The notes beneath the pieces were generated by a model, which was given only the letters and a program-made list of their open reading frames with translations, did not search any database and was not told the DNA's origin. A program made the translations under genes and the position numbers. From the NCBI GenBank assembly GCA_964618855.1, contig CAZUCD010000040.1:1-25862 (forward strand): 25,862 nucleotides of DNA, given 5' to 3'. Positions 1 through 8,122 of this stretch are shown here, piece by piece. Origin of the DNA: CAZUCD01 sp964618855 (GTDB lineage Bacteria; Sumerlaeota; Sumerlaeia; SLMS01; JANRJK01). Positions within the stretch are counted from its first letter, which is position 1, and the number at the start of each line of letters is the position of its first letter.

Positions 1-269
1 TACATCCCCGCGGCGGATGCGCCCTCGCGGATGATGTCCTTCGCCTGCTTCTTGGTGCCGACGAAGAGGACCTTCCCGCCGCCGGCGACCATGTCGCGCA
101 TGTAGCGGGTGGCATCGCGCAGCAGTCGAAGCGTCTTCTTGAGGTCGACGATGTAGATCTTGGCGCGTTCGGTGTAGATGTACGGCTTCATCTTCGGGTT
201 CCACCGGCGGCTCTGGTGGCCGAAGTGGACGCCCGCCTCGAGAAGCTGCTTCATCGTGACTGAGGACAT
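1..269 (-). CDS. rpsB: 30S ribosomal protein S2, 5' part (gene runs off the left edge)
   Basis: This is the N-terminal 89 codons of ribosomal protein S2, a small-subunit protein needed to load S1 onto the 30S particle. The translation begins MSSVTMKQLLEAGVHFGHQS and continues with RRWNPKMKPYIYTERAKIYI, the typical S2 opening; LFVGTKKQAKDII follows near residue 70. The ATG at 267-269 is preceded by a strong Shine-Dalgarno (GGAAGGAG, 279-286) at 9-nt spacing, which fixes the start. The gene continues beyond base 1, so the C-terminal two thirds cannot be judged. In many bacteria tsf (elongation factor Ts) follows rpsB; that region is outside this window. The product identity is secure from the sequence. 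Confidence 0.97.
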   Translation of the reverse strand, partial: MSSVTMKQLLEAGVHFGHQSRRWNPKMKPYIYTERAKIYIVDLKKTLRLLRDATRYMRDMVAGGGKVLFVGTKKQAKDIIREGASAAGM

Positions 270-278
270 GCGGTACTG

Positions 279-286
279 CTCCTTCC
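279..286 (-). promoter_or_regulatory. Strong ribosome binding site of rpsB
   Basis: On the minus strand GGAAGGAG lies 9 nt before the ATG at 269. It is one of the clearest Shine-Dalgarno sequences in the window and decides the rpsB start. Confidence 0.8.
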
Positions 287-427
287 AGGGGTTGGTTGAT
301 TCCGCCGCCTTCGTCGCGCGGTGGTCCCACCGGTCCGAACTTCACGCGGGCCGGCACTCGGGACGCCCATCGGAAAGCGTGAGGATTGGGCGGTCAGAGG
401 CGCGGGGCGCCCTGCCGCAAGCGCAGG

Positions 428-457
428 AATGCACCACTCGGCCCCCGGGCTTGGCAA
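428..457 (-). promoter_or_regulatory. Candidate promoter of rpsB
   Basis: The minus strand has TTGCCA (452-457), an 18-nt G-rich spacer, then TGCATT (428-433). The -35 resembles TTGACA; the -10 is a weak match. Use of this site would give a leader of about 150 nt before rpsB, long enough for the autoregulation known for S2 in some bacteria, though I recognise no conserved leader fold. The spacer holds GGGGG, as in the candidate at 7947-7976. Inference only. Confidence 0.25.
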
Positions 458-499
458 GCGGAATGGAAGTCTCCAAAGTCCCTCCCGCAGCCCAATGGC

Positions 500-2467
500 C
501 TAATCATAGGCGCTCCAGTACCCCGCTGAGGATGCCCCACTTCCCAACGGAGCAAACTTCAGGATGCGTGAGGAGAACTTCAGTTCCCCCACCCAGATGT
601 TTGCCCCGTCGAACATAAGGGATGCCGGCATGAACAACCGATCACTGCCTATGGCTGCCCCCCCGATGCCCACCGAGTCCTGACCCAGCACCACCACCTT
701 CGAGGGGTCTCCCCAGTCCGCCAACTCCTTCCAGACGTATACGGCATTGCCGCTCGTGTTGGCCACCGCGAGCGCGGAGCCAAACGTCATCGCGTCGCCA
801 GGAAGGTTCAGGGCGAGGGCTCCTCCGTTTGGAATGGTCAGCAGCGGCACCGGGGTCGCCTGATTCTCGATGTCGTCCACCCGGTAAACGCGTATCGAAG
901 GGGGACCGGTCTGCACCGCGACGGCAAGGTGGGTCCCATCGCTGTGGATATGGTTGGGCTCCCCGCCGTCGAGCGAGAGCGTCCTGACCGGGTTCACCGC
1001 GCTGGACGAAGGGATGCCCTGCCAGACGTGAATGGCCCCGCTGCGGTCAGCCACGTAGAGGAAACGGTCATCCAGGGCCACTCCCCGAACGTCGGCAAGG
1101 ACAGCGGAGCCAATCGAGCCGGTGAACAGTTTGTCGGGCGATTGTCCCGGCGACGGAATGGAGTTCCAAACGGCGACCGATTCCTTGCCGCCAACCACCA
1201 GCCTTCCCGCGTGGACCGCGTTGTCCCAGGGCATCAGATTCCACGGCTGAAGCGAGACCTTGAGGTCGGGCGCCACTCCACTGGTGGTCGGGAACTGGTT
1301 CCAGATCCAAAGCGACCTGTCGAAGTCCGACGTCGCGATCAGCCGCGCCCCATCCGTCGCGAGCACGGGATTCTGGATGTAGTTTAAGTCCGGCAGCGTG
1401 TTGCCGGATGGAGACGGGCAGCCCAAGGCAAAGTCCGGTTGGGCGCCTGCGGACGTCGGAAGGGTGTTGTACACCTGAACGTTGTTGCCATTGTAGTTGT
1501 TCACGTAAACCCGCCCACCCGCGTAGGCCACATCGACACCGTCCCCATTGGCGTAACCCAGGGGCTGCAAAGTTAGGTCCGGAGAGTCATCCCCCGTGGT
1601 GGGAACCGAGTCCCAAATGTAGATTGATGAGAGGCCGCCCGCGACCAGATGGCCGGAGGGGAGCCGCTCACCCTTGATCCATTCCGTCCGGAAGAAGTCA
1701 TGGGGCTGGTTTTCCGCCGTGGGGAACGAGTTCCAGAAGAACGTTCCCGCCATTCCAGCGCCCACGCGCGCGTTGTGGTCCCCAACAAAGAAGTATGAGG
1801 TCCCGTCGCTCGAGATGTTGCGCGGCGTCCCAAACTCGGGCAGCTTGATGCGAAAGCTCGAGGGGGCATCATCTGAGGTGGGCATCGTGTCCCAAATGAG
1901 GATGGTGGCGCCCATGGTGGCGACCGCCGCGAGTCTGGTCCCATCCGTCCACACCCCCCAGGGCCACTCGAACGGCATCTGTCCCGGGATGGAGTAGGCC
2001 CCCAGGTTCAGCACAACGTCCGCCGGCTCCCCGTTCGCCGCGGGAAACGAGTTCCAAACCAGGATCCTGTCATTCTCGGTGTCGGCGACGGCGAGGACGC
2101 CACCGGCGCCGATCGACGCGTTGCCCGGCCAGTTCATTCCCGACTTCGACGTCCCCGGATTGTTGGAGGTGAAGTCCGGCTGCCCCAGCACAGCATCAGG
2201 AGCGTCGTTCCAGGCTGTTGGGGGAGCGTTCCAGACGAGGACGCGGTTGTTGAAACGGTCGCAGACGACGAAACGGGTCCCATCACTGGCGATCCCGTTG
2301 GGATGATTGAAGAGAAGTGGCCCGCCCGAGTCGTTGAATCCAATCCCGGACAGCATCAGCTCCGCGTCCTGACCCGTCTGAAACCAGCCCTGGGCGGCCG
2401 CGCGAGGGTTGTGAAAGGTGACGAGAGCGGCCGCCAGGCCGCAGCCCAGAAGGAGGGAGCGAGGCAT
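500..2467 (-). CDS. Secreted beta-propeller protein with repeated W-N-x-x-P blades
   Basis: A predicted exported protein of 655 residues. The chosen ATG (2465-2467) begins MPRSLLLGCGLAAALVTF, a classic signal peptide with likely cleavage after HNPRAAA. A TTG 14 codons upstream would add a non-hydrophobic extension and is less likely. The mature part is a chain of about eleven units 40-60 residues long, each ending in a strand such as RVLVWN or IYIWD followed by a P-x-x-x-x-x-x-P-D turn. Core aromatics sit near residues 79, 138, 192, 245, 285, 333, 389, 434, 482, 528 and 579. S/T-D-G-T-R/H/S motifs recur between them. This is the layout of NHL-like or YVTN-like propellers. No enzyme residues, membrane anchor or sorting signal are visible, so it may bind a ligand or a surface partner. 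The gene stands alone between rpsB and the phosphoesterase gene. Function unknown. Confidence 0.85.
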   Translation of the reverse strand: MPRSLLLGCGLAAALVTFHNPRAAAQGWFQTGQDAELMLSGIGFNDSGGPLLFNHPNGIASDGTRFVVCDRFNNRVLVWNAPPTAWNDAPDAVLGQPDFTSNNPGTSKSGMNWPGNASIGAGGVLAVADTENDRILVWNSFPAANGEPADVVLNLGAYSIPGQMPFEWPWGVWTDGTRLAAVATMGATILIWDTMPTSDDAPSSFRIKLPEFGTPRNISSDGTSYFFVGDHNARVGAGMAGTFFWNSFPTAENQPHDFFRTEWIKGERLPSGHLVAGGLSSIYIWDSVPTTGDDSPDLTLQPLGYANGDGVDVAYAGGRVYVNNYNGNNVQVYNTLPTSAGAQPDFALGCPSPSGNTLPDLNYIQNPVLATDGARLIATSDFDRSLWIWNQFPTTSGVAPDLKVSLQPWNLMPWDNAVHAGRLVVGGKESVAVWNSIPSPGQSPDKLFTGSIGSAVLADVRGVALDDRFLYVADRSGAIHVWQGIPSSSAVNPVRTLSLDGGEPNHIHSDGTHLAVAVQTGPPSIRVYRVDDIENQATPVPLLTIPNGGALALNLPGDAMTFGSALAVANTSGNAVYVWKELADWGDPSKVVVLGQDSVGIGGAAIGSDRLFMPASLMFDGANIWVGELKFSSRILKFAPLGSGASSAGYWSAYD

Positions 2468-2640
2468 CGGCGTTCGAATCCCAAGAGGTCTCGCTGCCAC
2501 CACGGGCAAGACTCGCGCCGCAAAGTGCCGTCAGAATCGCCGAGAAAAGGACGCTTCATCGCGCGAGTTGTACGAGACCCGGTTGCGTCGATGCGAAATG
2601 ATGTACCACTTGGTGCGGTCTGGTCCGCAGAGGGTTGGTG

Positions 2641-3423
2641 CTACATCCCGTGCGCGAGGCGCTCCGCGAGTTCGCGGGGGAGGCCGGCCTGCTGGATCGC
2701 CTGCTGGGCTGCGGGCAGGTCGTAGTCGGTGCGCTTGATCTCCAGCTTGTTCGACTCCGTGTCCCAAATCACGTAGCACGCACGCCAGTTGTGGTCGCGC
2801 GGCTGCCCGACGCTCCCGACGTTCACGAGGTACCGCCTGCCCGCGGCGATCGTCACCTCGGGCTTCGTCGGGCAGACGAGCATCCCGTTGTCGTTCTCGA
2901 TGATGAACGGCTGGTGGCTGTGCCCGATGAAGCAGATCTGCTGGGTGAAGTAGTTGAAGTTCGTGCGCGCCTCGCCCATCGTCAGGATGTAGTTCCACTG
3001 CCCCGGGTCCCGGGGGGAGGCGTGGACGTAGAAGACGTTGTTCGCGGAGTCGGAGATCGTCAGCGGCATCTGGCGCAGGAACTGGACGTTTTCCTCCGTG
3101 AGCACATCGCGCGTCCAGATGACGGCCGCCTTCGCGATGTCGTTGAAGTTGCTGATGTCGGTCAGCATGAGGGCGGCGTGGTCGTGGTTGCCTGCGATGA
3201 CCGGGATGTTGCGCTTGCGGATTTCATCGACGCACTCGTTCGGCTTGCCGCCGTAGCCCACGATGTCCCCGCAGCAGATCAGCAGGTCCGCGTTTTCCTT
3301 CTCGATCGCGGCGAGCACCGCCTCGAAGGCGTGGAAGTTCGCGTGAATGTCGGAGAAGATGGCGATCCGCTTGGCCTTCTTCGTGATCTCCGGTCCGGCG
3401 ATCGGCTGGTTATTGTTGGTCAT
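2641..3423 (-). CDS. Calcineurin-like metallophosphoesterase
   Basis: A soluble 260-residue two-metal phosphoesterase of the YfcE/MJ0936-like group. All metal-binding motifs are present in order: FSDIHAN (D25, H27), CGDIVGYG (D53), AGNHDHA (N79, H80, D81), YVHASP (H134) and GHSHQP (H168, H170). The length is normal for small bacterial members, some of which act on phosphodiesters and others on phosphoproteins or dinucleotides; the substrate cannot be read from sequence. The ATG at 3421-3423 lies inside the end of the upstream FHA gene (14-nt overlap), so the two are almost certainly co-transcribed and translationally coupled. The partnership suggests, without proving, a role in reversing or reading phosphorylation-based signalling. 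Confidence 0.92.
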   Translation of the reverse strand: MTNNNQPIAGPEITKKAKRIAIFSDIHANFHAFEAVLAAIEKENADLLICCGDIVGYGGKPNECVDEIRKRNIPVIAGNHDHAALMLTDISNFNDIAKAAVIWTRDVLTEENVQFLRQMPLTISDSANNVFYVHASPRDPGQWNYILTMGEARTNFNYFTQQICFIGHSHQPFIIENDNGMLVCPTKPEVTIAAGRRYLVNVGSVGQPRDHNWRACYVIWDTESNKLEIKRTDYDLPAAQQAIQQAGLPRELAERLAHGM

Positions 3424-5002
3424 GATGCTGTCCGGTTAGTTTCCTCAGTTCCTTCTCCGCGTAGGCGCGGATCATGTCGCTCGGGTTCTTGAGGGCCCGA
3501 GTCCAGAGCTTGATCTGCGCTTCCTTCTCGGCGGCGTCCATGTTTGCGATGGGAAGGGGGGTGTCGCTTGCCGTGAAGTGTGCAGGCGCAGCGACCGCGA
3601 CCGCCGCGGCGGTCGGGGCCGGCGCGGTCGGCCTGGCTGCCGACGGCTTGGCGCGCTCGGGTTCCGGCGCCTCCCCGAACAGCGCCTTCTCCTCGATCTC
3701 CAGCTCCTGGCTCGTGAAACCCGAACCCGTCTGGTCGAAGATCGACTCCGTCGGCGAACGGAAGCCCTTCTGTTCCTCCGCCTGCAGCTTCTTCTCTTCC
3801 GCGACGCGCTTCGAGTCCTCGATTCGTTCTCCCATCGAGGCCATGTTCTCCATCTCGAAGTTCTCCCACTCCTGCCGCACGAGTTGGTCCATCTGGTCTG
3901 CAGGGATGACGGCGTCCGCTTCCGCCTCCAGCGCCTCGAGTTCCTGTTCGCTTATGGGCGCGAACTCGTCGAGGGGTCCGGTCCCCTGCGGCGGCGGGGG
4001 AGGGTGGTCCTCCGCAGCGGGGGCAGCCTGTACGGGGGCCTGCTGCTGTTGGGCGAATGGGTTCTCTCCAGCCGCCTTCACGGGCACCGTGTCGCCCGAC
4101 TTGGGCTGGCGGTAGCCGGCGATGCCCGCAACCACGTCCTCGCGGGAGGCTGGGTCGACGTTTTTCGTCGCGTAGTCCGGCGGGGGCATGTCGTCGCCGG
4201 CGATGGCGTCGTCGTCGGACAGGACGCGGGCCTTTGCGGCCACCGCGGCCTGCGCCGCCAATTCTGCCTCAAGTTCCGGTGGAATGCGCTCGGAGAACCG
4301 CAGCACCGTCGTGCCCAGCGTGATCTCGTCCCCTTCCTTGAGCTGCACCTCGGACCGGACGTTCTGCCCGTTGACCGTCGTGCCACGCCAGGACTGCAAG
4401 TCCTTGAGGTAGAAGCCGTTGTCACGCCGGACGATCTGCGCGTGCTTCTTGGAGACGAACCAGTCGAAGAGGCGGACGTCGTTGTCGTTCGCGCGGCCGA
4501 TGGTGGTTTCGCGCCTGCCGACACGGAACTTCTGGTCCACCTGCTTGCCCTTCACAACACACACCATTCCCGGGTTGGGGATGTCGCCATCCCCTGCGCC
4601 GCCGCCAGCTCCGACGGAAGCCATGCCGACGGAAGCCATGGCGGCCTGCTGCTGGACGGTCTGCATGCCGCTCGGCTTGGCCGCGGGGGGGGGCGGCTCG
4701 GCGACCTGGGAACTCTCCTTGGTCGTGAAGGCGAGCGTGTGCTTGCCGATCTGGACGAGGTCACCGTCCACGATCTCGTGCTTGGTGACGCGCACCATGT
4801 TGACCATGGTGCCGTTGGCGGAGTTGAGGTCGGTCAGGATGAACTTGCCGTCGGCCCTTCGGATCCGCGCATGGTTGCGCGAAACCGAGAGGTTTTCGAT
4901 GACAATGTCGTTGTCGCGGGCACGGCCAATGCTGATCACGTCCTTGTCAAAGACGTATCGCTGAACCAGCTTGTCGCCCAGCTTGACAATGAGTTCCGGC
5001 AT
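3410..5002 (-). CDS. Tandem FHA-domain protein with long disordered and coiled-coil tail
   Basis: A 530-residue cytoplasmic protein with two forkhead-associated domains, modules that bind phosphothreonine peptides. FHA1 (about 1-95) has GR at 26-27, SRNH at 41-44 and LNSANGTMVN at 59-68. FHA2 (about 145-237) has GR at 169-170, SKKH at 184-187 and DLQSWRGTTVNG at 201-212, where the usual S-x-N-G becomes S-W-R-G, so the normally conserved Asn is Arg. A Pro/Gln/Ala-rich linker follows, then an acidic helical stretch (about 350-430) with PADQMDQLVRQEWENF, an Ala/Pro-rich spacer, and a charged C-terminal helix ending at KELRKLTGQ. There is no kinase, transmembrane or secretion domain. It overlaps the downstream phosphoesterase gene by 14 nt. 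A scaffold or regulator reading phosphoproteins is the best inference; the partner kinase is not in the window. Confidence 0.9.
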   Translation of the reverse strand: MPELIVKLGDKLVQRYVFDKDVISIGRARDNDIVIENLSVSRNHARIRRADGKFILTDLNSANGTMVNMVRVTKHEIVDGDLVQIGKHTLAFTTKESSQVAEPPPPAAKPSGMQTVQQQAAMASVGMASVGAGGGAGDGDIPNPGMVCVVKGKQVDQKFRVGRRETTIGRANDNDVRLFDWFVSKKHAQIVRRDNGFYLKDLQSWRGTTVNGQNVRSEVQLKEGDEITLGTTVLRFSERIPPELEAELAAQAAVAAKARVLSDDDAIAGDDMPPPDYATKNVDPASREDVVAGIAGYRQPKSGDTVPVKAAGENPFAQQQQAPVQAAPAAEDHPPPPPQGTGPLDEFAPISEQELEALEAEADAVIPADQMDQLVRQEWENFEMENMASMGERIEDSKRVAEEKKLQAEEQKGFRSPTESIFDQTGSGFTSQELEIEEKALFGEAPEPERAKPSAARPTAPAPTAAAVAVAAPAHFTASDTPLPIANMDAAEKEAQIKLWTRALKNPSDMIRAYAEKELRKLTGQHHDQQ

Positions 5003-5371
5003 TTTTTCACCGACCGGGGGGATACGACCGCGCGGCCCTGCCTGCGCCCTCTAATTGCTCCAAGAGTAGCGCTTAATACGCAGACGGGCGTGGGCCGGAG
5101 CAAGAAGGAACAGTTTCCGCCCCGTGTCGGCAAGCCCGTCTTTCGGTCCCCATCGATTTCCCGGCGCCCTCGGGGAATCTCCCACTTGCGCATCGGGAAC
5201 TCCCCCGGCATCGTGAGACTGTCGGAATCGCAAGGCTCGCGGCGCGGAACGCGACGCTTGCGCGTGAACATCCGCAGAACTAGGCCGGCCCACCGGTGCA
5301 CCGCCACCCGAAGGGGGCACCTCCTCCCCCGGGCCAACCCCAGTCGCGAAACGGAAGGCAGGCGCGGAAAC
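5003..5371. other. Divergent 369-bp spacer between the FHA gene and the radical SAM gene
   Basis: This region separates two divergently transcribed genes and should carry both promoters. On the minus strand TATTAA-like (5073-5078) and TTGCTC-like (5098-5103) hexamers form a weak candidate for the FHA gene. Open frames crossing the region are arginine-rich with no recognisable motif and look like chance frames of GC-rich DNA. I see no repeat array or RNA gene here. Confidence 0.5.
5073..5103 (-). promoter_or_regulatory. Candidate promoter for the FHA/phosphoesterase operon
   Basis: On the minus strand TTGCTC (5098-5103) precedes TATTAA (5073-5078) with a 19-nt spacer, about 70 nt before the FHA start. 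TATTAA stands out as an AT-rich hexamer in otherwise GC-rich sequence. The spacer is longer than ideal, so this is tentative. Confidence 0.3.
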
Positions 5372-6370
5372 TTGCCGCAGGAAGCGCGCTACTTCGAACC
5401 GCAGTCGTGGGATGCGCTCGGGTGCAACCTGTGTCCGCTGCATTGCTCCATCGCACCCAATCGGGCGGGGCAGTGCGGGGTTCGCGTCAATCGTCGCGGC
5501 CAGATGCAACTCGAGACCTGGGGCCGGATCTCATTCGCGACGCCTGTCACCCCTGACATACTACCGCTTTACGCGCATAACCCATGGATCACCTGGATGC
5601 TTGTGGGACAGCGGGGCTGCAACATGCGCTGCGCCTTCTGCAACACGTCCAAGTACAGCCTCCAGGGGGGGGTCGCGCAGCACCAGGCCCTCCCCCATGA
5701 CCTCATCAACTGGGCCGCGGAGTCCGGATGCACGGGGATCTCCTTTGGCGGGAACGAGCCCATCATCGCCATCGAGTACGTCATGGATGTGTTCGACATG
5801 GCCTACGCCGCGGGCCGCTTCACCCACGTCGCGACGAGCGGCTACATCGAGGAGGAGCCCCTTCGCGAACTCTGCCGGCGCACCTCGGCGATGACGATTG
5901 GGATCAAGGGACCCACCCCGGCCTTCTACGACCAGGCAACCGGGGGCGATCCGCGCTACGCGATCCAGACCGCCCGCGTTGCCGCCGCCATGGGCGTGCA
6001 CGTCGAGCTCACCTACATGGTGCTGCCCGGCGCGACCAACACCCACGAGGCCGTGGCCATGCTCGCGGGAGCCCTCGAGGCCCTCGGGCCGAACGCCGTG
6101 CTCGTCCTGATCGCCTTCGAGCCGTCCTACTTCTGGAACGAGATACCGCCGGCATTGCCGGCCCACCTCGACCAGTTCCGGTCCGCCTTCGGGCACCTCT
6201 CGGGCAGGGTGTACTGCCACCACGCCGAGAGCCCGTGGCTCGACACGCGATGCCCGGAGTGCCAGAAGGTGCTCGTTCGGCGCGGTGTCGCGGGCTACCT
6301 CGTCACGGACGGAGACCGCCGCTCGTGCCCCGGATGCGGGGCGCCACTGCCATTCGGGGGGCTGGTGTAG
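5372..6370 (+). CDS. amrS: AmmeMemoRadiSam-system-type radical SAM protein
   Basis: A 332-residue radical SAM enzyme resembling the radical SAM member of the AmmeMemoRadiSam (AMMECR1/MEMO1-associated) set, related to pyruvate formate-lyase activases. N-terminal cysteines C18, C21, C25 and C35 (GCNLCPLHC, then GQCGVR) precede the cluster motif GCNMRCAFCN (C83, C87, C90). FGGNEPIIAIEYVMD and TSGYIEEEPLREL follow. The C-terminus has a zinc-ribbon-like pair, CPEC (294-297) and CPGC (319-322). The start is placed at TTG 5372-5374, just before the conserved E-A-R-Y-F opening and after a GGAAGG/AGG purine tract. The frame stays open far upstream, but that is antisense to the FHA gene and contains no domain. 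The usual AMMECR1-like and MEMO1-like partners are absent here. Substrate unknown. Confidence 0.85.
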   Translation: MPQEARYFEPQSWDALGCNLCPLHCSIAPNRAGQCGVRVNRRGQMQLETWGRISFATPVTPDILPLYAHNPWITWMLVGQRGCNMRCAFCNTSKYSLQGGVAQHQALPHDLINWAAESGCTGISFGGNEPIIAIEYVMDVFDMAYAAGRFTHVATSGYIEEEPLRELCRRTSAMTIGIKGPTPAFYDQATGGDPRYAIQTARVAAAMGVHVELTYMVLPGATNTHEAVAMLAGALEALGPNAVLVLIAFEPSYFWNEIPPALPAHLDQFRSAFGHLSGRVYCHHAESPWLDTRCPECQKVLVRRGVAGYLVTDGDRRSCPGCGAPLPFGGLV

Positions 6371-6422
6371 CGCGCCGTCCGGACCGAATCGGACAGTCCG
6401 TTGTTGCGCGGGACCGATTGCC

Positions 6423-7886
6423 TCAGGCGGTCGCTTCAGCAGGTTCGCCGTCGATGACGCGCTGCTTCCACCCGCGCACCTTCTCCGCGGCCTTGACGAG
6501 GCGCGACCCCTTGAGGGTTGCGAGCTCGCGCTCGAGTTCGGCGATGCGTGCGCTGCGAGCGTCGCGCTGCATCGTCAGGCGCCGCATCTGGCCCACGTAG
6601 TTGATCTCGCGCGCCAGGTTGTTGAACTCGGTCCACTTGTTCCAGAACGTCTCCCGCGACATGTTCTCGCCCATGAACGGGAACGTCTCCCAGTTGAACG
6701 TGTCGTAGGTCGTCCCGAGCCTGCTCCACTGGAAGTTGTCGTCCACAAGCCCCTTCATCTTGGCGATGTTCCAGATGGCGGTGCCGGGAAGTGGCTGGAG
6801 CGGGCCAACAGAGCAGCGGTCAATCGCGTCGCGGTTTGTCTTTGCGAAGGCGATGGACTCGGAGATGTCCGCCTCGGTCTCCGGGGGGGAGCCGATGATG
6901 AAGTTTGCACCGACGGAGACGCGGTTCTTGTACAGGTAGTCGATGGCGCGCTGGTTCACCTCCGGGGTGACGCGCGTCTTGGTCAGGAACTTCAGGATCG
7001 GCTCGGAATTCGACTCGAACCCGAAGTCGATGTACTTGAAGTTGAGCTCCGCGAACTCCTCGGCCATTTGTTCGGTCACGAGATCCACGCGGGCATAGGC
7101 GCGGAAGTACACGCCCTTGTGCGTGCCGCGCTCGCGGAACATCTTCACCACCTCGCGCCAGCGCCCGATGTGCCCAACGAACAGGTCGTCGAAGAAGTAC
7201 AGCACTTCGGGGTTGTAGCGCTCGCGCAGGTAGTCGATCTCGCGGATGACGTACTCCGGCGAGAAGAATCGGAACCGCTTCCAGTGCAGCGACGAGGAGC
7301 AGAAGCTGCACTTGTAGGGGCAGCCGCGCGAGCTCACCAGATGGACCGTCTCCCAGCTTGGCACCTTCCAACCGTGGTCGATGAGCTCGCGGTCGGGGTA
7401 GGGAAGCTCGTCCATCTCCTTGATCATCTCGGAGCCGGGCGTCATCGCCACGGTTCCGTTGTCGTGGTAGCTGATGCCCTTGATCTTCGCCCAGTCCGAT
7501 GGCCCCGGGTTCTTCGTCTCGTTCAGGCAGTTGACGATCTCCAGGAACGTCCCCTCGCCTTCGCCGACGACGCCGACATCCATGCACTTGGGCAGCGTGT
7601 GCGGCAGGCTGGTGATGTGCATGCCACCCACGATGACGGGGATGCCGAGCGCATCCTTCGCGCGGGTCGCGATGACGACAGCGTCCTCAAAGTTCTCGGT
7701 CGCGGCGGAGATGGCGCAGACATCCGGCTTTGCCGCGATCAGCTCCTCGACCGTGTGGTGGAAGGAGGTGGTGACGAAGCCCGTTAGCTTCTTCAGGTAC
7801 GCCGAGAGGTATCCGATGCCGAGTGGCGGCAGGCTCACCTGATAGGGGCTGCGCGAGTCGTACGGATTGATGAAGGCGATGTGCAT
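6423..7886 (-). CDS. B12-binding-type radical SAM protein
   Basis: A 487-residue radical SAM protein of the family with an N-terminal Rossmann-like cobalamin-binding domain. Residues 1-120 form that domain (IAFINPYDSR, PPLGIGYLSAYL, VIVGGMH at 84-90, GEGEGTF at 109-114). Residues 180-400 carry the radical SAM core with SRGCPYKCSFC (C189, C193, C196) and FDDLFVGHIGRWREVV. The last 60 residues include a charged helical segment (ARIAELERELATLKGS) likely to form a coiled coil, then a basic tail. The B12 domain shows no D-x-H-x-x-G motif, which is common in this family. Members include methyltransferases and hopanoid, lipid or cofactor modifiers, so the reaction cannot be named. The gene stands alone and converges on the other radical SAM gene with a 52-bp gap. 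Confidence 0.92.
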   Translation of the reverse strand: MHIAFINPYDSRSPYQVSLPPLGIGYLSAYLKKLTGFVTTSFHHTVEELIAAKPDVCAISAATENFEDAVVIATRAKDALGIPVIVGGMHITSLPHTLPKCMDVGVVGEGEGTFLEIVNCLNETKNPGPSDWAKIKGISYHDNGTVAMTPGSEMIKEMDELPYPDRELIDHGWKVPSWETVHLVSSRGCPYKCSFCSSSLHWKRFRFFSPEYVIREIDYLRERYNPEVLYFFDDLFVGHIGRWREVVKMFRERGTHKGVYFRAYARVDLVTEQMAEEFAELNFKYIDFGFESNSEPILKFLTKTRVTPEVNQRAIDYLYKNRVSVGANFIIGSPPETEADISESIAFAKTNRDAIDRCSVGPLQPLPGTAIWNIAKMKGLVDDNFQWSRLGTTYDTFNWETFPFMGENMSRETFWNKWTEFNNLAREINYVGQMRRLTMQRDARSARIAELERELATLKGSRLVKAAEKVRGWKQRVIDGEPAEATA

Positions 7887-7946
7887 TCGTTGGCGTCCTG
7901 GGAGGGGTCGATGACGGACGTCACCATGCTCGACTCCCTACCGGTG

Positions 7947-7976
7947 AGTTTCGCCCGCACGCCCCCGGCCTGTCAA
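7947..7976 (-). promoter_or_regulatory. Candidate promoter of the B12-type radical SAM gene
   Basis: The minus strand contains a perfect TTGACA (7971-7976), an 18-nt spacer with GGGGG, then GAAACT (7947-7952). It lies about 60 nt upstream of the start at 7886. The -35 is convincing; the -10 is weak. Confidence 0.4.
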
Positions 7977-8122
7977 GGACGACAGGGTTCAGTGGACCTC
8001 CCCCAGTTTTCCCCCCGAGATTCCGCTACGGTTCTGACCGGCGTGGTGTCGCGCGTCTGTGCATGTGGTAACGTCTGGATTTTGGGAAGTGTCCGCCGAC
8101 AGGGTTCACCGTCCTTCACGTC

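Noticed and set aside
4936..5337. A 133-codon minus-strand frame across the FHA start and divergent spacer
   Set aside because: It overlaps the FHA start in another frame, is Arg/Pro-rich, and has no motif or ribosome site.
3578..5371. Long plus-strand open frame joined to the radical SAM gene, giving an apparent 930-residue protein
   Set aside because: The first 1.8 kb is antisense to the FHA gene and its spacer, is Arg-rich and has no domain. Antisense frames stay open because codons are GC-rich. Homologous sequence begins at about 5372.
6371..6422. Possible terminator hairpin between the two convergent radical SAM genes
   Set aside because: Only 4-5 bp stems (CGGAC/GTCCG) form, with no T-run; too weak to call.
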